NCBI RefSeq assembly: GCF_014189455.1 | Contig: NZ_CP050296.1 | Location: 6,382,001-6,446,000 of the forward strand | Source of the DNA: Mesorhizobium huakuii | GTDB lineage: Bacteria > Pseudomonadota > Alphaproteobacteria > Rhizobiales > Rhizobiaceae | DNA: 64,000 nucleotides | Direction: 5' to 3' | Shown here: positions 49,016 to 62,188 of the stretch, one piece after another | Numbering within the stretch: position 1 is the stretch's first letter | Layout of the letters: the number at the start of each line of letters is the position of its first letter | The notes under the pieces: generated by a model | Told to the model about the DNA's origin: nothing | Databases searched by the model: none | What the model saw: the letters and a program-made list of their open reading frames with translations, nothing else | Program-made: the position numbers and the translations under genes

Positions 49016-49780
49016 CTAGGCCGTAGACTCATAGGCGCGGAGCCACAGTCGCATTGAGGCGAGCTGGACCATGGCGAGGAAGTTGGCGGCGAGCTTGTCG
49101 TAGCGGGTGGCCACGCGGCGGAAGTGCTTCAGCTTCGAGAAGAACCGCTCGACGTGGTTCCGCTCTCGGTAGAGGCGCTTGCTAAAGCAGGGCTTCCACT
49201 TGCGATTGCTTTTCGGTGGGATATTGGGTGTGGCACCCTGCTCCTGGATCAGTTCGCGGATGCGATCGGCATCATAGGCCTTGTCGGCGAGGACGATGGT
49301 GCGCGGGCCGAGGTGGTCGAGCAGCGTGTCGGCGATCCCACCGTCATGCGCTTGTCCTGCCGTCAGGCCGAGCCGGATCGGGAGGCCTTGCGCGTCGACG
49401 ACGACATGGATCTTGGTCGTGAGCCCACCTCGGCTGCGACCGAGGCAATGATCTGGCCCCCTTTTTTTGCCGTCGCAGCCTGCTGGTGCGCTCGGATGGA
49501 AGTGCTGTCGATCATCTGGATGGTGCCATCGTGCGCGGCACTGATGGCGTCCATCAACTGGTCCCACACGCCTGCCTTTCGCCATCGATTGAAGCGGTTG
49601 TAACAGGTGGTGCGCGGCCCATAGCGCTCGGGCAGGTCACGCCAAGGCGCCCCGGAACGCAGCACCCAGAAGATGCCGTTCAGCACCCGCCTGTCGTCGA
49701 CGCGGGACGCCTCGCGGCTTGTTGGGCAGCAGCGGCTCGATCATGTGCCATTCGAAGTCGGTCAGATTATATCGGCTCAT
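49016..49780 (-). mobile_element. IS5-family (IS427-type) transposase, two-frame
   Basis: The first part, MSRYNLTDFEWHMIEPLLP, then RRVLNGIFWVLRSGAPWRDLPERYGPRTTCYNRFNRWRKAGVWDQLM and MIDSTSIRAHQQAATAKKGG, is the N-terminal half with the first DDE Asp. The second frame, GLTTKIHVVVDAQGLPIRLGLTAGQAHD to ADKAYDADRIRE and YRERNHVERFFSKLKHFRRVATRYDK, holds the other two acidic residues. The switch occurs at T7/C5 (A7G5 on the coding strand, 49457-49468), the type of slippery run used for programmed frameshifting in this group. A further shift near 49705 suggests this copy may be inactive. GATTCTGATTCAGACC just outside the start may be one terminal repeat; no matching end was found. Confidence 0.85.
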
Positions 49781-49894
49781 GCTTGGTCTGAATCAGAATC
49801 CGGCGCGATATGAAAGGTAGGTCGGAAAATGACCTCGAAGCGGACGTGGGTAAGCCAAAGCCGATCCGGGTAGCCGGGCTAAAGGTCCGCTTGC

Positions 49895-50371
49895 TCAGTC
49901 GCGCGCTACGGGCTTCGGCGTGAAGCTGAATTGAACCTTGTCGTTCAAACCTATGGCGACGTGGACATTTGCAGTGTCTGATAGGCTACTAAACGTCATC
50001 TGTCTGAAGTCGGTGGTTCTGCGCGGACCGAGGCCAACGGGTTCTGTGGAGCTGAATCCGGCTGGATGGTCAAAGTCCGGTGGCCCCAGAGTTCCCACAA
50101 CATCTTCCAGCGTATTTAGACCGCTTGTCGTCTTCCTAAGCCTTTCGAACTCTTCACGGGTCACATGCATGAAAAGCTCATCTCTTCGAGAGGCTGGCGT
50201 TTGGCCGCCGCAGAAGATGCAGTGATAGATCAGGACCTGCTGTTGAGCAGTTCCAACGATGTGATACTCATTTAGCTCGGCATCGAACACAATGGGAATC
50301 GAGGGCTCCTTGGAAAGTGCCTCAAGTGTCCCACATTCACATCTGGGGGCCTCAAAATTGGGTTTACTCAC
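49895..50371 (-). CDS. Hypothetical protein with probable zinc-binding cysteines
   Basis: A 158-residue soluble protein, family not recognised. Two cysteine pairs, CECG near residue 12 and CIFCGG near residue 53, could bind one zinc. The middle has VTREEFERLRKTTSGLNTLEDVVGTLGPPD, a helix-turn like those in small immunity or regulatory proteins. It lies alone downstream of the transposase. Full-length and lower in GC than the core genes. Confidence 0.55.
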   Translation of the reverse strand: MSKPNFEAPRCECGTLEALSKEPSIPIVFDAELNEYHIVGTAQQQVLIYHCIFCGGQTPASRRDELFMHVTREEFERLRKTTSGLNTLEDVVGTLGPPDFDHPAGFSSTEPVGLGPRRTTDFRQMTFSSLSDTANVHVAIGLNDKVQFSFTPKPVARD

Positions 50372-51019
50372 CGACTGATCCCTTGTGCGATCGAACCATA
50401 AGGTAGGACGCTGAGAAGCCCACCTACCAAACTTCTAGCACAACGGGCGTTTGCAGCGTAACCGTCCGCTTCTATTCGCATTTAGCATTTATGAGTTCAC
50501 GACCTAGATCCGAAATCGCTGGCCAATCCTACCCAAGCATTCTCGTTTTAGCGCGATAAATCTCGCGTGACCAATCCTATGGGAGCGCTTCCGCATAACG
50601 TGCCGGCCAAAAGTAGACTCGAAAAGGTTCAGATATCGGCTCCTTAACCGCGCAAGGTCGCTCATCTGTGTCTCCACACAAATAAATGCGATTGAATTGT
50701 GGCTTACTAAAACGCTCTTGTCGACGGAGCAAGCTGCCCCATCGCCGGCAAACTTGATGGCGTTGAGGAGGAGGATCAAGGTGTTCGAAGTGGCGAGGTG
50801 CGTCATCATGGCCCGGCCATCCTTCGCCTTCAGCGCCATGCCTGAGCAAGCAAACCTACATGGCTAGGCACCAGCTTTTCCCAACCGCCTTACATCTTAG
50901 CAAATGTCCGTCGCCACTCGTCGACCGTCAAGATTATCACATTGGCTCCGGGCGTAAATCCTCCGATTTTTCTGACTCAGTAAGATTGGTCCCTCGTCCC
51001 AAAATCCGTGACCACCTCA
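50372..51019. other. Decayed or non-coding stretch
   Basis: A minus-strand frame at 50504-50839 reads MALKAKDGRAMMTHLATSNTLILLLNAIKFAGDGAACSVDKS, faintly like the LLTAPIELAGDWGRM part of the metallopeptidase remnant at 46.9 kb, but I cannot support a gene. The rest is AT-richer and has no recognised feature. Confidence 0.35.
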
Positions 51020-51795
51020 CTATCCTCGGAAAAAGTATGTATGATAAACAAACTGTATCGGTCTGACCACATAGGGATTTGCATCAATTATAGTAAGGAT
51101 TGACTTCAGCTCTCCACTGGGATTAACGCCAATACCTTTAAGATAGTCGTAAAACGGTCCTGAATCCGGATTGCATTCGTTCGCATGTCGGATGAGGAAA
51201 TTGTCAACGATGCCTGCGCGCCAACGCTCTTTCAGATGATGACCCCAATATATATCGAGTCCCCACCCCGAAATTGACAAATCAAATGAGTGAAGCATCT
51301 CTCGCAGAAAGTCACGTCTGAAGAATGGTGCCATCACCTCGACCCAGTTTGTTGTCCGTAGTATTAGACCAGGGTGATGGCGCGTAAGCGCGATGACACA
51401 GGAACTGTCAGAGGTGAGAGACGGTTGCGCGATATCCAGTGAATATTCTTCGCAAAGTTTGAAAAAATCAACTGGATCAAATAGAACTTCAATGTCATCG
51501 TCCAGAAAAAAACTCCCTCATAGATATTATGCAATCCCGTCGCCTCGAATAGCCGTTTGGCGCCATGCATCTTTGAGAGACCGCCGCCAAAAATGAGCTC
51601 GGCTCCGGTGCGGAAAGCGTCATCTGGGTGCGGGTCTGCATAGTAGTTTATCCCGACATCGTACTCCCGGCGCTCACTCAGGGGCTCAGAAAACAAGGAG
51701 GGGCGGCGCTTGGAACCGGCGCGTATCAGAATCAAGTACCGCCTTGGTTCACGCGGGACAGTTAGTATCTGGATGTCGTCCGAGTTCTGAAACAT
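51020..51795 (-). pseudogene. DUF707 family protein, one frameshift (possible error)
   Basis: The joined frames give 258 residues. The first, from MFQNSDDIQILTVPREPRRYLILIRAGSKR, includes YADPHPDDAF, GGGLSKMHGAKRL and IYEGVFF. The second runs LDDDIEVLFDPVDFFKLCEEYSLDIAQPSLTSDS, LRTTNWVEVMAPFFRRDFLREML, SGWGLDIYWG and GIVDNFLIRH. This is the DUF707 pattern (FLDDDI, QPSL, WVEVMAPFF, GWGLD, VVD). The LDDDI motif recalls the DxD of GT-A enzymes. The shift lies at an A7 run (51506-51512); eight bases restore the frame. It belongs with the methyltransferase and glycosyltransferase upstream. Confidence 0.78.
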
Positions 51796-51887
51796 TGACG
51801 ATTCTCCGATATCACGGTGGCGGTCTTCGGCCTCAAATTTTGCCGATGAAGGGACGTGGCGCCGACCGCCCAGTGACGAGGTGAAGC

Positions 51888-52100
51888 ATGGTGTATTATG
51901 ACGCCTTGATTTCCAAATGGGCAACGCTCACGACGTCCGGAACCACGGCAGCGGAGCAGGTCAATGCGATGACGGTAACCGGCCCAGCCGTGCCGATGAT
52001 CATCCCGACCTATCGGATTTACAACCTCATCGTTGACAGCGAGTTCGCAGCGCTCAGCGAGCAACTCATCCGCAACATTCTCAGCATGGCTACTTTCTCC
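51888..52100 (+). pseudogene. Phage-like small protein fragment
   Basis: MVYYDALISKWATLTTSGTTAAEQVNAMTVTGPAVP followed by SEFAALSEQLIRNILSM recalls the N-terminal part of small proteins found in rhizobial prophages (TTAAK-LNAMTVTG, then EFAALT--Q-NLL). The similarity stops where repeat copy B starts at about 52091, and the frame then runs into unrelated sequence, so it looks truncated. Recognition is from memory of the pattern and is weak. Confidence 0.3.
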
Positions 52101-52188
52101 TGGACTGATGCGCTTCATTGTTCTGCCAGCAACCTTTTCCGCTGGATAGCACTTACTTTTCGGCACCCATCGCAGGGCGTACCGCAAC
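52091..52188. repeat. Imperfect ~95-bp dispersed repeat, copy B
   Basis: Partner of 47122-47215. Shared blocks are listed there; the best conserved end is CCCATCGCAGGGCGT. It interrupts the phage-like fragment and lies between DUF707 and the methyltransferase gene. Confidence 0.55.
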
Positions 52189-52284
52189 CCATGACCATCG
52201 AACAAAGCTTGACGCGGTGTGTAAGCTGTTATGTTGCTTTCGCAGCGGTGACGAGCATTTGAACCGGTGATTGCAATGGGTTTC

Positions 52285-52906
52285 TCATGCACCGATTTGC
52301 GCCATGTCCCACAGACACATCGCCTTCGATGCGTAGTGTTCCTCCGGCATGACCAGGAGTGGCAGGGGCAATGAGAATGGCGGTTGCTGTAAGTTGAGAA
52401 ATCCGGATCCGCCCGTTTCCCGGGCAATGTCCTGTGCCGAGGTCGAATGGCTTGAGGTGAACAGCCAGCGCGCGCCGGACTTCTTGAAGTTGCGTAGCAC
52501 GCGCCAAATATCGGGCTCGGTCAGATGCTGCAGACAGTCGCGTGAAAAAAATGAGGTCAACGTTCGGCAGTGGCTCAGCAGCAAGATCGAGCGCGTGAAA
52601 TTCGCGATCCGCATATCGCATGCCGTTCGTTTCGATGACCTCCGGCACGATATCGCAGCCAATGTAGTGCGTTTTGCCCAAGTCGACGAAGCGCATCCAG
52701 TTGAAGTCACCGCAGGGCGCATCGAGCATGGAGTTCACATCCAGTGCGCGCAAAAGCATCGGCAGTACGGTTCGGACACGATGCGTCGTTGCGTATGCTG
52801 AACCGAGTCCGGAGCGCGATTCCGCGGAGCCCCACTCGTTGCTTTGGTAAATGCGCGCGAAAGCTTCGCGGGAATCATCGGGCGTGCTTTGCGTCATCGA
52901 GTGCAC
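52285..52906 (-). pseudogene. SAM-dependent methyltransferase-like, one frameshift (possible error)
   Basis: Frame one has YQSNEWGSAESRSGLGS, MLDAPCGDFNWMRFVDLGKTHYIGCDIVPEVI (motif I DAPCGDFNW), FHALDLAAEPLPNVDLIFF. Frame two has SRDCLQHLTEPDIWRVLRNFKKSGARWLFTSSH to MAQIGA at 52285. The shift is at an A7 run (52555-52561, T7 on the coding strand); six bases restore DLIFSRDCLQHL and a length of 206 residues. DAPCGDFNWM with RDCLQHL is typical of small methyltransferases in glycan clusters. It is encoded 138 bases after the large glycosyltransferase gene on the same strand. Confidence 0.78.
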
Positions 52907-53043
52907 CTCATGTTACTCGTCGCATCGACATTGGCGCGCGACAACATCAAGATCCCAACGCCCCGTGGGCGGGCTTTGTCAGTGTCTTCACCTTCCCTTG
53001 CACGTGCGCGCGTCGAGCCAATGCTGTCTGTTGTGCTGACAAA

Positions 53044-55848
53044 CTAGCTCGGCTCTCGGTGATCTGTGTCTGCCCGGTCTGACGGCGGTTCGGTATCGTG
53101 AATGACGAGTGGTGGCATGCAAACGTAAGCTTGCATCGAGCCATATGCCGCACACATCGCGCAATCGATGCCCGTGTCATCGAGGATGACGGCAGTTCCA
53201 GAAAAGGGAATTTGTCTGCTTCGTAGCGGCAGACACTTTTCCAGAAGTATTCGCGCGCCTCGTGGTGTGACTGTGTAAGCCTGAGTCCCAAATGAGTGCT
53301 CTACCTTGATGAGGGATCGAGAAAATTTCTCGGCCTGAAACAAGGTGGGTTTATTATTATATCGACGATCGTAAAATTCCAACTTGGCTTTGGAGAAGCC
53401 GAGATTTACCCAAAGAAACAACGGGTCGTATATATATCCCCACTGTATCAAGTCCCAGCTTTCCGGTGCTTGAGATAGTATATTGGCGGATTCCTCCACA
53501 AATCGAAACGATGCTCGAACGTCGTCTTCAAAAATAGTTATCGTCTTGTTCTCTGAAACCGCCAGCTTCCATAAGCCGATATGGGATAGAGCGCATCCCA
53601 AAGTGCCCGGGGGTACGCACAATCATTGGTGATCAGACCTTCCTTTATGAGCGCCTCCCTGTCGAGAGAAGTGCCGTCAACGGCCGACACACGAACCGTA
53701 TTGTGCGTTAGGTGCCAGTTATTGCTTTGATATCTGCTCCAGCGCTCGACGCTGCGGTCGAGGTTTATCAGGTGTATTTTCGGCGGATCCTTCGGCTCGA
53801 CATGTCGATCTGGCATCGGTACGGCGCCCGGGGGCGTGGCGGCAGTGAATACCGGCGTGTCGCCGGCACCGTGCAACAGCGCTCGGGCGCGCTCGATCCC
53901 GTCACTCACATAATATTGGCCATCGCCGAAGGTGATGTAGCCATAGACTTGTCGGTTATCCATATACTGGACGATGCCGGCTTTGCGGGCGCTGTCGGCA
54001 AAGATCACGTACTCGTAGCGTGATGTGGCGTCCTCGTATGTCAGTTCGGTCAGTACGTCGGCGCGGACAAGATACGTGCAGTGCACAAGCGGCATCTCGA
54101 TAATGCCGCGCACGTGGCGGTTGAGCACCCAGCCATATTGATCGCACTGCATATAGTAGCCGTTGGCGTCGATCTCAGCGTGGTAATTCGAATAATACTG
54201 CCCGGGCGAGATGGAGCGAAGCAGGGGAGCGACGATCGGCACGTCGAGCGCGACAAGCTCGCGTAGCGTGGCCGGTCGCACGAAATTATCGACGTCGACA
54301 ACGAAATAGAAATCGCAGCTGTGTTCGAGAGTTTTCCGCAAACTTATGTTGCGGATTCGGCCAAGCACCCTGAAGCGCGTCTCGTTCCATTCGTGTTCGC
54401 CAAACTGTTCGACTCTATCGGCCACGTTGGAGGCATCGAATTCAACCGCGGCATAGAGGTGACCAACGCGCTCCACCCATTCGCGCAGTATGTGCTCGGT
54501 CCTGTCGGTGTTGTTGTTTGTCCTGATGTACAGGACGATCGACGCCTTCGGGTAGTCGAGCGCCTGGATGCACTCAAGGTACAGCGGCAGTGCCGGCTCT
54601 TTCTGCTTTGCCAGGATTGTCACCAGGATGCGCGGCGTGCCCTCGATGCGCGACCGCAACGAACGCTGCCGGACAAGCCTGTGCTGGTCGATCAAGCTCT
54701 CGGTCCCGAACGCCCCAAGTTTCGGCGGCTCATTGACCGGAAGCTTGCCGGTGGCGAAGCGCGCGTTGGCCACCACACGCTTCGCCATTTCCGCAGGCAA
54801 TTTGTCGGAGGCGAGCAATTTTAGACAAGCGTCGAGCGATTCCCGGTAAGCGCCTGCCCAGTAGGCATTGATGGCAAACTCGTCGAGCACTCCGTAATCG
54901 TAGACCCAGGGCTGAATGAAAAGTCCGGCGGGTTGAACAAGGTCGAGCCCTCGACGCGCAAATTCCGTTCCTTCTGCATTCCGGCCCTGGTTGCGGCAAT
55001 AGAGGCTCGCGGCGTGTAGAGCCTCCGCGCGGGCGGGGGACGACCTGCGCCGCGCGCTCAAAGGCGGCAACGACCTCCTCGAATGGCCGCCCCAATGCTG
55101 CCATCAGGTTGCCCGCTTCGAGCAGGCTGACATAGACCTCCTCGTCCCAAAAACCCAACTCGGCGCGCTTCAGATAGTTCGCCAGTGATTTTTCACGCTC
55201 GCCGGAATCTTTGTAGCTTTGCGCCAGATAGAACGTGTAGCGCGAAACAAGGAAGGGGTCGGTCTCCGTTGCAAGCGCATTTTCAAGAACGGCCGAGTCG
55301 TCCTGGTACTTTCGTGGGTTTTGACTGCGTGCTCCGCCACGCCCCGTCGCCACGCGAAAGCCCTTGGCGGTCTCCCGCGTGAGATGGCCAGGAGGCGCCT
55401 CCAGATATTCGTGCAGAACGCCCTTGAAGGCGAACGGCAGACAGTTGCGGCAGATCTGCGGGCGATAAAACGAAATGCCACCATGTAACACCTCGACGTC
55501 GTATAAATCGTGTTCCATCTGCGACTTGAACCTGATCGGATCGAAGTCGGCGTCCCGGATCAGAACATCGTCCGCGTCGATGATCATTGCATAGTCGACA
55601 GTCTCGACTTTACGCAATCGTTCAAGAGCGAAGGTACGGTTGTACGCGAAGTCCCGCCACGGCTCGTCAATGACAGCGCCTTGGACATTGTGATCGGCGA
55701 GGAAGCCGCGTATCAGGTCCTGCGTGCCGTCCTCGGAACCCGTGTCAACGATGAGCACGTAGTCGACAAGAGGGAGCACGCTGGCGAGGCATTGCAGGAT
55801 AACCTTCGTCTCGTTCTTGACAATCATGCACAGGCCGATGGTGCTCAT
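53044..55848 (-). CDS. Three-part glycosyltransferase: GT2, TPR, and COLGALT-like GT-A plus GT25 (two frameshifts, probably errors)
   Basis: Joined frames give 934 residues. Residues 1-200 are a GT2 domain (MSTIGLCMIVKNE, VLIVDTGSEDGT, MIIDADD). Residues 200-400 are TPR-like. Residues 405-640 start RILVTILAKQKEPALPLYLECI and have LDYPKASIVLYIRTNNNTDRT, LREWVERVGHLYAAVEF, FYFVVDVDNFV, IVAPLL, PLVHCTYL. Residues 690-930 are GT25 (KIHLINLDRSVERW, SAVDG, GTLGCALSHIGLW, IFEDDVRASF, DLIQWG). The last two parts follow animal procollagen galactosyltransferase in order and motifs, including both acidic DxD-type sites. Shifts are at G5 55035-55039 (four expected) and G5 53609-53613 (six expected) and cancel to a whole codon number. 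A collagen-like gene lies divergently 1.5 kb away. Confidence 0.82.
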
Positions 55849-56094
55849 GCGGTTCCTTCAGCTGAGCGGCGGACGTTGCGCGCCTGCTCGAAATTGTGGA
55901 ATGGGAATTCGTGCAGCTCGCCCGAAAGGTTGCGGGCAGCGAAGAACGATTTGACGAAATCCTGGGTCCCGTCGGTCGAGCCTGTATCGCCGAGGATCCA
56001 GCAGTCGATGCGGTCGACAACCGCCCTGAGATTGAAAGTTCGCCATCTCGTTCTTGACGATCATGTTGAGGCAGAGCCGCTTGCCGTTTGTCAT
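55845..56094 (-). pseudogene. Truncated GT2 glycosyltransferase fragment, coupled to the next gene
   Basis: MTNGKRLCLNMIVKNEMANF, then in a second frame NLRAVVDRIDCWILGDTGSTDGTQDFVKSFFAARNLSGELHEFPFHNFEQARNVRRSAEGTA. This is the first 80 or so residues of a GT2 domain like that of the next gene. Residues expected between MANF and LRAVV are shortened. The stop overlaps the next ATG (ATGA) and AAGGAA lies just before. It may be a remnant of a tandem GT2 gene or, less likely, a leader peptide. Confidence 0.6.
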
Positions 56095-56936
56095 TCGTGA
56101 TCCATCGGCCCTCTATGTGACTGTCGGCGATAGGGACGGTTCGCGTGTCGCCGCGCCTTGCCGGATCCGTTTCGGTGCGGATTTGCCAAGCCTCGATCGC
56201 TCATGCCTTCCCCGCTGTCGCTGTCCACTTGCCAGTCCGGCGGCGCAACAGGTTCTATTTCCAAAGAGCCGATCATTCCTTCTCACGGATCTCACAGGTC
56301 GTCCTCTGGAAACCGCGCTTAACCATATCCATCGTGGTTAGCAGCCAGCCGTCGTGCCAGCAGGCGGCAACCGCGATCGTGAAAGGACCCTGCCCCAACT
56401 GCAACCGCCGGCATTCACCGCTCCGTCCGGTCTGGCCGGTTTAGGTTCCGTATTTCGCCGCCATTTGCAGGCTGCCGTCAAGGTCGAGGCACCCGCATCC
56501 GCTGACACATTGCCAACCCGTCTGGCGGCGCCATCGTCGATGGGTTTGCATGGAAGATGGAGCCCTTCAATTGCTGTCTGAAGCAGGCAGGATTGCAAGT
56601 AATCCTATTAAACATCTGACTTTCATAACGATTCTCCTCCCCAGCCCCTTGCTATTGCTAAAGCGGCCCTATCCTGTTTTCTGCTAATTTAGCAATAGCT
56701 GATTTTATAGTTTACAATTTGCTAATTTTCGAATTTACTAAAACTCGGTGTTGAGGGGCGCCCGCGGATTGGACGGCCGCATCCGGCCGCGCGGCCGGCG
56801 CCCGGAACGAATTTCATCGATGCACCGTCACACGGACTTCGAATACCAGATGCGCTGACCTGGTCGGGCGGGGGGCATTTGGCGCCAAATGGCAATTGGC
56901 GGCGCGGCGCGGTGGCCGCGGACCAAGGAGGATAGA
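56095..56936. promoter_or_regulatory. Divergent intergenic region before the collagen operon
   Basis: About 840 bases between the glycosyltransferase genes and the collagen operon. An AT-rich island at 56645-56750 contains TTGCTAAA (56655-56662), the palindrome TGCTAATTTAGCA (56682-56694) and TTGCTAA (56719-56725), which look like multiple sites for one regulator. A 14-bp perfect palindrome ATTTGGCGCCAAAT is at 56877-56890. A GC-rich block fills 56757-56840. AAGGAGG at 56925-56931 serves the next gene. No gene is supported in 56095-56640. Confidence 0.55.
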
Positions 56937-57251
56937 ATGAGCTACATAGCAGGGTTTGCAGTCATGGAAGTTACCGTTAGAGGCGTCTTGCCCATCGGCG
57001 ACACGACCGAAAATGTGCCTTATTTCATCCTGGACACCGCCAAGGGCGCCATCGTCGGTCAGGTCATTCTTCCCAAGGCCGTCAAGCGAAGCCTCGCCGT
57101 CGCTGTCACCGTGAAGGTTCCGGCCGCAGCCGGCTCATTTGCGATTGGCACGTTTGACGATGGCGGGAATTTCCAGCCCTGCAGCTTCCTGCGCGTAGAG
57201 AGCCCCGCTGTCGAACGGCCTGACGGCGCCGTCGGCCCGTCAGGAAGATGA
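56937..57251 (+). CDS. Small protein homologous to the domain preceding the collagen region
   Basis: A 104-residue protein without signal peptide, starting MSYIAGFAVMEVTVRGVLPIGD; the start is fixed by AAGGAGG. Residues 27-75 (VPYFILDTAKGAIVGQVILPKAVKRSLAVAVTVKVPAAAGSFAIGTFDDGGNF) line up with residues about 190-245 of the collagen-like protein ([43 protein letters not shown]). Both look like all-beta domains. The tail RPDGAVGPSGR contains a collagen-like triplet or two. It could be a capping or chaperone partner for trimer assembly. No known family recognised. Confidence 0.75.
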   Translation: MSYIAGFAVMEVTVRGVLPIGDTTENVPYFILDTAKGAIVGQVILPKAVKRSLAVAVTVKVPAAAGSFAIGTFDDGGNFQPCSFLRVESPAVERPDGAVGPSGR

Positions 57252-57318
57252 CCGCGCCCAAAGCTCCTTCTCCCGACCGCTCGCCGGCCAGCCGATGGGC
57301 GGCTTTCCGTTGAATTGA

Positions 57319-61905
<4,587 letters not shown>

Positions 61906-61916
61906 GCCGTAAATGG

Positions 61917-61940
61917 ACCTGGACGATAACCGGTCCAGGT
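61917..61940 (+). terminator. Hairpin after the collagen-like gene
   Basis: ACCTGGAC (61917-61924) pairs with GTCCAGGT (61933-61940), followed by TT only. It starts 11 bases after the stop. With such a short T tract it may attenuate rather than end transcription, leaving a lower level for the exporter gene 250 bases downstream. Confidence 0.55.
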
Positions 61941-62188
61941 TTGACAAGGGGCGCGCGGGTTTCGCTGGAAAGCGGACCCCGCGCGCCCTCGCAAGAGATC
62001 ACCGAAGGGAACCGCGCGAACGTCGCGGGAGCGCGAAGTTCGCGCGTTAAACATCCCGGGACACGGATTGGCAGAAGAGTCGCGGGGCCGATCAATTCGG
62101 AGTACGATGGCGGCATGATCGAAACCCTCGGCAGAGGCACTTCGGCCTGGGAATTGTCGAGTTCGCTTGCGTGCCGGAAGACAAGTCC

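Noticed and set aside
51762..52427. Minus-strand frame of 221 codons between DUF707 and the methyltransferase
   Set aside because: Cysteine and arginine-rich with no family pattern; it overlaps the dispersed repeat and the better plus-strand phage-like frame.
56338..56598. Short frames on both strands in the region before the collagen operon
   Set aside because: No ribosome sites, no family pattern and mutual overlap.
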